Shown piece after piece: positions 36,839-48,800 of a DNA stretch of 64,000 nt. Below the pieces are notes generated by a model. That model saw only the letters and a program-made list of their open reading frames with translations, was not told where the DNA came from and did not search any database. A program made the position numbers and the translations under genes. Numbering within the stretch: position 1 is the first letter of the stretch; every line of letters begins with the position of its first letter. This DNA comes from Aquila chrysaetos chrysaetos. Lineage: Eukaryota > Chordata > Aves > Accipitriformes > Accipitridae. The DNA lies in NCBI RefSeq assembly GCF_900496995.4, contig NC_044006.1, positions 23,582,214 through 23,646,213 on the forward strand, given 5' to 3'.

Positions 36839-39800
36839 GTGAGGAGGGATGGGGTGGCCGTGGGGCTGCGCGGCCGTGAAGGGGCTGAGGAATGTTTCCC
36901 CCCCCACTGTGCGGGGAGCAGGAGGGGACTGGGGCGGCTCGGTGAGGGAGGCCGCGCTGCAGTCAGTGCCGCTGGCCGGGCGAGGGCCGGCTCTGCCCTC
37001 TGGGGCCGGTCACCTCCCGTGGGGTATCACCCAGGCGTAAGAACTGACAGGGTCAGGGAGAGCTATGGCCGTGTTGGCTGGGCTCGGTGCCCCCACGGAG
37101 GGGCCGGTGCCATCCGGGAGTGCCCGCAGGGCAGCCGCACTGCCCCCGGTGGTGTCGGGGAAGGGCGGCGGGGTGGGAGCAGGGGGAGGGAGAGGGGTCA
37201 GCCCCCACCCCCCGCCTCCAGAAGCGCCTTCTGGCGCTGATATCCCCAGAGGATTCTCGCGGTCGGTTCGTGTAAGCAGCCCTCCCGAGCCGGAAGAATT
37301 TACAAACCTTGTTACTGTCAGCCGTCCCGCGTTTATCAGTTCGTCTTCTGTAATTTTACCGAGTTTTAATTAGCTGTGATGTTTGTAACTATAGTCTCTT
37401 CCAAGCGTTCAAGTGACAGCAGCTCTTTAAAATGGGAGCTAAGAACGGTTAGCTGAGAGTCGGTCATTTCCCAAGGTACAGGTTGTGCAGGTATCTATCA
37501 GTCTGACTGCCGTTCCAAAATGCGCTGCTTCTCTTGTCCCAGCTTGTTTTGATACTTTGTGCATTTGAAGAATAAACAACTGAATTAGAAGCTAGAACAT
37601 TTCTCAGATGTTATTGTGTGAATCAAAGCAGGTAGGCTTGCCTAGCAGCAGCAGGATATTAATATAGTATGCATGTTAATGAGAAGGTTAGTACCATTGC
37701 ACACCTTTATTGATTCTACTTTGGAAGGGATCCCCCTACACTAAAACCGGTGCACTTTTAGAGACTTTGTAAGGTCTTTATTATTGGAATATTTTGGTAA
37801 ATCACCTTTCATTGTCATTTTACTTATTTTTAAAATTTGATTATGTTAGTTAGTATTTTGACTAACCTATGTGAAATAATTTCATGCCAGATTCACCCTT
37901 AAGTAAAAAATAAGTCACCATATCTACCTATGGGGTGATATGTGCCATCTCCTTGAAATACGAAGCTGTGCAAAATGATGCTTATACATACAGGAGAGCT
38001 TTATGCATTACAGAGTGCTCAGTATTACTTCATAAAAGTGAAAGTAATATAGCTACTGAGTTGTGCATGTTTAGAAAATTTATTTTTTTCAGTCATCAGT
38101 AAAACTATTTCATGCTGTATTGTTATATAAATTCATGCTGTATTGTTATATAAATTCATGCTGTATTGTTATATAAATTCATGCTGTATTGTTATATAAA
38201 TTCATGCTGTATTGTTATATAAATTCATGCTGTATTGTTATATAAATGTAATGGGAATATGTAATACTATTAACATTTATCTTCCTAATGCTCTAAAGCA
38301 CTTGCAAAACCTCATATATATTAATTTAAGAGACTAGTCACATTGCAGGACAGGAGCTTCCTCTACCTTTGCAAGAAACGGCAAACTTTCTGCCAAAGGA
38401 AGATAGTTAATAAATATTTTTGTGCAGTTCTGATTTATGCATGAAACGGATATTTATAAGGTTCTCCATTTAGCTCCCTCAGTACTGCTTACAGTATTTT
38501 CTATTTAAACAGGGGTTTTTTGAGCAGTAATTTTATCTTGTTTAATTTTTGTGTGTCTGTTTCACTTTTATAGGAGATTTACGTGACTCTGCATTACCTT
38601 TGTTGAACTCGCCTAGGTAAAGTAGTATTGGCCAGTTCCCATACATGAATAATCACATTGCACAAAAAGTACAAACAAAACCTAGTATAACTTTGTGAAA
38701 TAATTTAAAGTTTTTTCTTTCAATGTTTTCCTGCACAAGATTGTTGCCTGTCTCTCTTAACTTCCTTATAGGTTTTAAAAAAAAAAAGTTCTCTAAATAA
38801 AAGTGTTGTCCTGATGTGTCGGATTCCTCTTGGAATGCTGCCATGCGGTAAATTCTCATTTGTATTACTCGAAGAGGTATTCTATGAGGATCTTTGTATA
38901 TACTCGAAGAGGTATTCTATGAGGATCTTAAATTCTGTGAGGAAGTCCTAAGCTAAAACAAAAACCAAAAAGCCGTCCTCCAAATATAAACAGTTCCTGC
39001 CACAAATCAGAATAATATTACCTAATGAAAACATATTCGGCAAGTTAGTGTGGTGTGTCTTAAATCCAGTATAACATATTCCCTTTCTCAGCTGCTTCCT
39101 GTTCTTTTTTAGCCCTTTCCTTTGCCACTCCCCACTCCCACATTTCAGTCACGAAGTCCTTCCCCCATTTTTAAAACTATTCTGTTCCTTTTTCTTGTTC
39201 ACCAAAAGTAAAAATGAGTAACAGTTATAACACCCTCATGCTATAACTGCGTTTTGGGAAAGAATGAGGTAAAGTAAATCCAAGTTTGCTACCACTTCAT
39301 GCAAGAACTTAATTCTTTAATATTATATCAGTATATTGGTATTTATACCAGAACTCCTCAAAGCTTTAATATAATAGTCATGCACAGTTACTTATTCAAG
39401 CTAAATTTACTGGTGCATCCACTGATAAATGTGATGAAATAGGTTAGGGAGCTTTTAGATATAGGTGCTGCTGTATTTCATTGGACTCATAGATCAAGAA
39501 TTGGTTGCTGGAATGTAGCATTATCTGCTCCATTTGTAAAGTCTTTTATAACTTCAGTAGTAAGAAGGATGCTTGAAGCCTTGTAGTCTTAGAAACTACT
39601 GAAACCTTTATTATAACACTGGTTTTATCTATCTCAAGTTCACTGTGAAATATGTTCTTTTAGACCTGAAGTTGCATGCAACAGCAATAATTCCAGTAAC
39701 TTCATGTTCTTTGTTTTTAAATCTGCCACATTGTTACCTGTAATAAATCTGTGGCTAGTAGTGAATTGATGTGTACAGCTACAAGTAGCATATTTGCAGG

Positions 39801-42800
39801 GAAGACCTTTGTATGACTTCACTTACTTAATCTGATATTTGTGATTTAATTTTATCAAACAGCTGATAGATCTATTTTGGAGTAATCTAATGCATAAATA
39901 TTCATTTAGTATTGAAGGTGATGCTATCAAAGTTTATGTAAGAGTACGTCCCCCTTCAGAGGGAACTGTGTTAACGGATGGAGATCAAGGCTTGTGTTTA
40001 TCTGTTCTTTCATCAAATACCATCCGTCTGCATTCGAAGCCTGAGCCAAAGATCTTCACTTTTGATTATGTTGCAAATATGGAAACAACACAGGTAATAA
40101 CTTCCAAAATCTTGTAATGGTATTGCAGTTTTTCCTCACATTTTGGGAACTGCTATACTAAACCTTTCTAAAGATGTAGTGCCTTAGGTCTCATTTTTTG
40201 CAGTGGTCAGACTGGTAATATGTAGTTATAGTACAGAAATGTTGCACTAAATTCTGGTCTCTGATAGTTTTAATGTATTTTTTAACCATTAATTTCTTTA
40301 ATTAAAAACTTTGCATTAAAATTGAGGCTTCTATTTGTAAATTTTACAGTAACACCACAGACAGAAAATAAACCCGCCTGTTGAGACAAACATAAAAATA
40401 ACTGGCAGTCAGTAGCTGATAGTAAAGATGTGATTTGTATATGATGAACTTATGAGTTTATATTCTATTTGTTATATTTCCTTCTTATACATTTGCCTTT
40501 TAAACAGGTGCCTTGTTCATCTGGGACAGGTAATGCTGGAAGGAAAATTCTTCAATTTAATTTTTATAATATTGTGCTTGAAATTCTGAACTTAATTTTA
40601 GTTCCTCTTAAGACTTCAATTCCATTTAACTCCTGTTTAAAAAACCAAAACCCCCACCCACTGTAGGCTGTTATTTGTAGCTAGGCTCTTGTTGCAGGTC
40701 TAAGAGAAATACGTGAAAATAGATGAGGCTAACAGTTGTGCATATTTGTTGAATATGCCATCGTGAAGTGGCAAATGTTCAAGGTTAACTAGATTCAATA
40801 AGTGTCATAGGCTCAATTTTGACCTACTGATGGTATAAACTGTAATAACATAAGCAAAAACACTGGACCAAATGTAATATAATACATATTTGAAAGCTGT
40901 TACTATGATGCTGAGTTTTATTATTTTTCTTTCAGTTTATCAAGGAGTAAAATCTTTTCAGAAGGAGTGATTTATGTCACAAAGACTTGGGACGTATTGT
41001 TTTGCTGTGAGAACTCCAGGGGTCATGATACATGTCTAACTTTAAGGAATGTGTCTATTTTAAATATTATAAAGTTATGGCATAGAAAACACTGATAGAA
41101 GAGGTACTTAAATGAGTGGTGCCAAGTGTCTTTTCTTTCCCTTGTCCCCAGGAGTCAGTGTTCTCAAGTGTGGCCAAAAATATTGTTGAATCTTGTATGA
41201 ATGGCTACAATGGAACCATCTTTGCATAGTAAGTCATTTAATGGTATTTCATAGCAATTGCAACATTGGAGGAGATTGTGTTAATGAGTAGTTGTGGTTT
41301 TAAGTGCCAGAGCCTGTTTAATGTTACAGTAAACTTTGGAAGTACTTCCTTAGTGCAGCAAAACATAGGGAATGTTCTTGCAATATTGAAGAGTACTCCT
41401 TATTCCTCTTTTGGAGGAATCTATTGGTAGGTGTTATGCTTCTAATACTTAAGGCCAAAAATGTGGAGTGTAAACTCATTTAAATTTTCCTATTGTTTGT
41501 CTAAAAACTAGAAGCTTTATTGTACTGTTAAAGAGAAACCTAGTTGTTTTCAGTATGTCCATAGTAAAATGGAATGAAAATCGGTTTAACTTGATATTTG
41601 GCAAGCTCACCTCTTCAGTGAGTCTTAGCTGCCTGTGGGAAAAGTCATGAATGATAATTTTAACTTTCAAAAGTGTTCTCAAGGTAGAAATATATCCATG
41701 ACTAGTAGCATGAATATCATTATATTAACTCTCAATATTTTTTCATATTGAAAACTGAGTAAGCACTTTGGTCAAAAACGATAACTTGAAGGACTGATCT
41801 AATCAAAACCTTACTGGGTTTTTTAGCCTAGCCTAGCATTGCAAAACCATGAAGTCTACTTTGTTACAATATACAAATGTGGAAAAATGAAGTGAAATTG
41901 CCCTGAAGTTTCTCTAGCATGATTAATAACTATGGTTTAAAAAAAAAGGATATATTTGACTTAAAAGTATTTTTCTCATTTTGAGCTTATGTGCACTACT
42001 GATTGGCACAAACCCAAAAGGTTGACCCAAAAAATAGTTTAATATGTATATTTGAAAGCCTTCATTTTAATGCTAAGTTCCACTATTTCCCTTTCCAACA
42101 GAAATAAGGAAGAAAATGGTGGGTGGCAGGGGAGAGAAAAGGTGATTTATCTAAACAGAATTTCATGGTCAAATTCGCTGTTGTATTTTTATACCTTTTT
42201 AATTGACTGATTTCTCAGGTTGCCTCTGTCTCTTTTTTTATTTTCAGTTTAGAAGAATTTTTTTTTTTTTCATTTTAAGTTGTGAGTTCTCCTTAAAAGA
42301 TGCAGGTTAATGAAAAATTCAGAGCCAGAATAAAGCTTTATCTGACCTTTTTTTGTTTGTTTGTTTTGTTTTGTTAGTGGCCAGACTGGGTCAGGAAAAA
42401 CCTTTACTATGATGGGTAAGTGCATGAGAGAGCTTAATCTTTCAGTGGTTTCTTAATGTTTTTTTGTCTTGAGTTGAAATGTTGTCTTGCTCGAACACCA
42501 GGGATGATTTAGATTTTTGTCTTCCTGCAGATAACTTTAAGTTTTAAGAAATGGTGCAGTGCTCAGTGCAGTTGTTCTTGCTTTATACCAAAAAAGTGAA
42601 GTATAGGTACTCTCCTCTACCTTTTTGAAGATGTAGATTTTTTTCTGTTTTTAACAGGAGAGAAGCTTTTCATTTAAATCAGACACTTTTAGTAAATTTT
42701 CTCAAAAATGAGTATTCTACTGGTTTCCCTTTTTGGCTGATATCCCTTGCATGTGTAGAAAAATATTCTAGTATGCAAGGGTCTTCCATGTTGAAATATA

Positions 42801-45800
42801 TTGAGGTTTTCAAAATAACTGCTTCCTATCCAGCTAGGAATTTAAGGCCTCTGTATAAGAAGGGGGATTCCCTTGTAATCATGTTCTTCATACAGTGGTG
42901 ATTTTAAATGCATTAATATTGTGCTTGCCATTAGAAAATTACTGAAATAACCAAAACCACTTTGGCCAACATGTTTTCGAGAAATTAAGTAAACATGGGA
43001 ACAAATCCACCCCATCTTTCTGGTTCTTCAAATCAGGGTTAAGGTAGCTGTATTGGCATACCTCTACATCTGTACATGTTTTCTATGGAAGTCTGAGTAG
43101 TTTATACTATTTTAGAATTGGGTAACCTATGGACAGGTAAAATAAACTTTCACAAGCATCATTTAGACTACATGTAAACCTGATTATGGAATATTATCTT
43201 AGATCTTGAAAGTTGATTTTATTGCATTTCTTCTGTGGTTTTGCCATAAACTGACTAAAACCTGGTTGCTGAAATCTTCTGTAATGATACCTTGAAAACG
43301 TCAACCATTACTCCTGAGTAGTACTAATTAATTATTTTTTTAATTAAAAATCTCTTTAGGACCTTCTGATTCTGATAATTTCACTCACAGTCTGAGAGGT
43401 GTAATTCCACGGAGCTTTGAATACTTATTTTTTCTAATTGAACGTGAAAAAGAAAAGGTACATTTATTTTATACTTATTATTGCAGTGAAAGTAATGTCT
43501 CACATTAAAGATTAGCTAAGGCTGTTTGGTAAGCAGTTAAGTTTCCAGGATTATTGCCATCTTGCATCAAATTTATTAATGAGAAACGCTTGCATCTAGT
43601 ACTCTACCAAATTATAGTACACTTTGTTCAGATGAAAGCATGCTTATACTTTGAGTCTAAAAATGCATCTGGGTTTCTGGATGTTGGTTGTTAGCTGAGC
43701 ATCAGAAGTGCATCATATGCAGACTATATATGCAAACTAATAGCTTTAGATATGTGTAAAAAGAGACTCACTGCAATACAATGCCAGACTTAATAAACCC
43801 AATCTGTTTATAGTGTAAATTATTGTGTTTTTCAGGCTGGCAGTGGAAAGAGTTTTCTCTGCAAATGCTCATTTATTGAAATCTACAATGAACAGATATT
43901 TGACTTGCTAGATTCTGCTTCAGCTGGACTCTTTCTCAGAGAACACATCAAGAAGGGAGTCTTTGTTGATGGTGCTGTTGAACAGGTGTTGTCATCCGCT
44001 GCTGAAGCATACCAGGTATTTTTTGTCACTTTTTAATGTTTGGACTATCTATCTTGATGCTTATTTGGTAAATATTACTCTTTGATTAAAGCACGTATTT
44101 TTTGCACAGTGTCTGTGACACCCTCTTCCCCTATATCTATCCTCCAAACAACAGTGTAAAAATCTGTTGCTAGGCAATGCTTCCTGACTATCCCACACAT
44201 GTAAGAAATCATGTAGTTCTGGAGTTTGGAGTATATGAATTGCAATTACAGTAATCTTTCCCTAATGCTTGCCCTACAGATCTCTGAAATAGCAACAGAA
44301 AACTACATCTCCTGCTAATCAGGCAGCATGTGTGTTCCAGAAATTGTCAGGTTTATTTCTCCATGAATGAGACGTTCACATAGTACTTTTGTGACTTTAA
44401 ATATTTTTTCCTTGTGTACTGCTTTCAAACAATAATGGCACTCCTGGAGGAAAGAAGTGAATATTATAATTAGTGTTTTTATTAAGCTTGACTGTAGCTA
44501 TATTTTTTCACTTTTAAAATACTTTTATTGGATAAAAGGAAAAAAGTCCTTGTCCTTCAGATTTTTAAAGGCCGTTGCATTGAAATATGCTTACTACCAT
44601 TTACGTCACATGTATGTAAATACTGGGTACAGTCTGAAATACTTGATATTGTTTGATGTCTTTATTGTGCTTAGGTACTAACTATGGGGTGGAGAAACCG
44701 TCGTGTAGCATCGACCTCAATGAACAGAGAATCCTCAAGATCACATGCGGTTTTCACTATCACAGTGGAATCCATGGAGAAAAACCGAGAGATTGTTAAC
44801 ATTCGGTCTTCCCTGCTCAACCTGGTAGACTTGGCAGGATCTGAGAGACAGAAAGACACCCATACAGAAGGACTGAGGTTAAAGGTTGGTTCTGTAATAT
44901 CTGTGGCATCTTTCTCCTTTCAGATGTACTGCCCTGCTCCATCCACCAAATCTGTTCTCCCTCTCTCTTTTTTTTTTTTGTTTTTTTTTTTGTTTTGTTT
45001 TTAGGAAGCAGGTAACATAAATCGATCACTAAGTTGCCTGGGCCAAGTAATCACAGCACTTGTTGATGTGGGTAATGGAAAACAGAGGCACATTTGTTAC
45101 CGGGATTCCAAGCTCACTTTTCTGTTACGGGTAATATATATCCTCTGGATTTTATATGCTACTTGGTATGTAGAAAAAAAAAAAAATTGTTTGGGTTGAT
45201 TTTTTTTTTTTTTTACTGTAAAAAGCTGAACTCAGGTACATTAAATTTGTTTCAATATTGGGCAGGTGGAAGAAGGCTTGAAAAATATCTTTTTACCTAA
45301 ACAGACTTCTAGCCGATTTGTTGCTATTAACTGAAGACAAATTTATTTATGCTCATAATCTCCTATTACGTATTTGCAAATTTTAAAGAAAAGGAAGCAT
45401 ATGTTTTCATCCCTATTATTTGGGAAATACTGTGTATCACAATGTAATATTTAGAGATGTGTTGAAACGTGTGACAGGATTTCCAGAATTAGCCTATGTG
45501 TACTGTGTTGGTACGATGTTAAGAATTAGATAAATTTACAGTTTCCTACCTGAGAGTTTATGGGCTCTTTTCAAGATGAACAGAAAACAAAGACGGAAGC
45601 AGTCAAAGATTTGTTGGATGCCAGCACTCACCAAAATTCTGTGAACAGTAATGAATAATATCTGTAATATATTTTTGTATTATAATATAGCACTTGTACA
45701 TAATACAGCATTTGTGTTACAACACAGTATCATTGTGATCATAGCAAAATTTCCCCATCATTCCATCCCTGTTCTATGTATATCTTAGAATCATGAACCT

Positions 45801-48800
45801 CTGAAGAATTATATTCTTCCAGTGCAACCCAAAAGATGTAGAAATTGGAAGAGAATTGCAACTGTATGAGCTGTTACTTTAAGTGGTCATTTTTTTTTTT
45901 AGTTGGCTGTACTGCAAAGAAGTCCACAAACATGACCTTCTCTACTAGAGAGAGAGAATGCAGTTGAGGCTTGTGGTCTATTTTGTAGTACTAGACTTTT
46001 AGTCTTGGGTCTAACTGCTGCGTTCTCCAGAGATTTGAGAGCTACTTGTTTAACAGCACAGAAATATCTGAAGTCTGTGCATGTTAAAGGGAGAGGTTCC
46101 TTTTACATCCTTGGTCAAGAATCTGTTGTTTTGTGATTTTGTTTGTGTCGTGGTTTAACCCCAGCCAGCAACTAAGCACCACGCAGCTGCTCACTCACTC
46201 CACCCCCCACCCAGTGGGATGGGGGAGAAAATCGGGAAAAAGAAGCAAAACCCACGGGTTGAGATAAGAACAGTTTAATAGAACAGAAAAGAAGAAACTA
46301 ATAATGATAATGATAACGCTAATAAAATGACAACAGCAATAATGAAATGATTGGAATGTACAAATGATGCGCAGTGCAATTGCTCACCACCCGCCGACCG
46401 GCACCCAGCTAGTCCCCCGAGAGGCGATTCCCTGCCCCCACTTCCCAGTTCCTATACTAGATGGGACGTCCCATGGTATGGAATACCCTGTTGGCCAGTT
46501 TGGGTCAGGTGCCCTGGCTGTGTCCTGTGCCAACTTCTTCTGCCCCTCCAGCTTTCTTGCTGGCTGGGCATGAGAAGCTGAAAAATCCTTGACTTTAGAC
46601 TAAACACTACTTAGCAACAACTGAAAACATCAGTGTTATCAACATTCTTCACATACTGAACTCAAAACATAGCACCGTACCAGCTACTAGGAAGACAGTT
46701 AACTCTATCCCAGCTGAAACTAGGACAGTTTGTTTGGCAATTGCCACTAGAAGATAGGTTGGAACAATCAACAGGCTAGATGATGTTCAAAATACTGCGA
46801 ATACCAATCTGCTAATTACCAAGATTAAAGTGAAGTATCTCTTGTATTCCCTGAATTTTTTTCCGTTTTTTCTTTTGTCTCCCTCCTGTTCAGGTGTAAA
46901 AAAAAAAAAAAAAAAAAAAATCTCAAATTGTTGATAAGTAGTATAGAGTCAGCGTTTTGAAAACCCAAATAAAGTCCTTATTTACAGTCACATCCTTTAT
47001 ACCCACAGTTGAAATAAAATTTCAGAAACCTGCCTAGCATGCATATTTGTTAAATAAAATCCCTTCTGCAATTTGTTTGAAATGATACACAGTAGTTCTT
47101 AGGTGATGGCTTCCTGCTGTCACCAAAACCATGCAAATAAGGCTAACTTCCATGTCTTTTAAATAGGATTCCCTTGGTGGTAATGCAAAAACATGTATTA
47201 TCGCAAATGTTCACCCGGGATCCAGGTGTTTTGGTGAAACACTCTCCACTCTTAATTTTGCTCAGCGAGCAAAGTTGATTAAAAACAAGGTAAGAGAGTT
47301 CCTCAGTGTCTTTATTGTTGAACTTGTCATGTAAACTAGACATCTGCAAACAGGGCTGCTTTATTGAAATACTCTTGTGCTTTCACTAATTTTAATGAAT
47401 ATAACTTATTTTAAAATAATACTAAATTTGGTTTCCTAAATGTTTTTTTTTATGGTAAATGATTTTTGAAAAGGCCTTGTTTGCTTTTGATTATGAACAG
47501 AATACAACAGCTGGGGAGTAGGTAATGACTGATAAAAGTGTGTATTTGTTGCTTGTTCTTAGAGCACTTAGTTGGAAAAAAGTAAAAAGTAAGTAAATCT
47601 GTACTAAAAATTAAAATTTTCCATACGAAGTTAAAATTCAATGGTATTTCAGTGCATCTAGTTTTTATATATGCTAATACCCAAGATGTAATTTCTCATG
47701 GGTGGGTTTTGAAAGTATGTTGGCATCTGGCTGGAAACTACTGTCTTCAATGTATACTGGTTTGGTCAAAAAGCTCCAGATGGAATTCTGCAGAAAACAT
47801 TAAAATTTTTAACCCATATTTTTAGCTGAAGTGCAACTTACTGGTTTCTCAGGAAATGGAACATTGCTTTTCCTATGAATTCTTTCTCTCCTAAGATGGA
47901 AACACTTCTTAGTAGTTTTGCTGCTTTGCAGTCTTTGAGTTTTCTCTTATCCTATAAAATACAAGATTTTTATTTGTACCTTTTCCTAACTTTCTCTTAA
48001 CATATTTATGAAAGGCTGTGGTTAATGAAGACACACAAGGAAATGTGAGCCAGCTGCAAGCTGAGGTGAAGAAATTGAAAGAGCAGCTTGCTCAACTTAC
48101 TTCAGTGCCGTCTATGCGTGATATGTCTGTACCTCAAGGTAAGAGTTGGGGGTGAGGGGAGAGAGAACTTCCTACTTTTGTAGCCTAGAATTTGGAGCCT
48201 TACATAATTCTTTAAGTTTCTGAACAATTAATATTTTTGTAGGAACTGACCTACAGAGGTTGCATTTGTCTTACGAATTCCATTGCCTGTATTTGTATCT
48301 GATATTTTGCAGAAATTGTTAATGTGATTTTATTTTCCTCCTCTCCTAAGTTTGTGCACTAGGCTATGGTTTTATTGTATAATACCTAGAGTACTCTTCC
48401 AGTTCGTAAGAGCTATGCTGCCAAATTCTTTAAGTAACTAAAAGTTTGCATGTGATTGCTTGTACATTTAGGTCAGAGTGAGGGCACTAAGGTATTGATA
48501 ATGCTGCATTCTTTTTAAGCTCAGGACAGGATTTTTTTCCTGTCTTCCCTTTTTGCCCCTAAAGGAAGATCCTAAGAAGGTTTACTTTTCAATAAAAGAG
48601 AGATTTCAATGTAAGATGGTAAAAGGGTTTTTATGTAACTTTTTTTTCTTCGAGCAGCTTTTCATTAGACCATTGTATCCGCACTACAGATCCCAGCATA
48701 GCTTTCTACTATGTATACTTCTCACTGAAATAGGCTACCTTATAATGTTTGATTACAGGGTAGTGAACTTGTAATTGTAACTCTTGTTGACTCAGGAACA

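Noticed and set aside
46351..46581. Two overlapping 70-codon frames around 46.4 kb
   Set aside because: They fall inside the solo LTR, which is non-coding.
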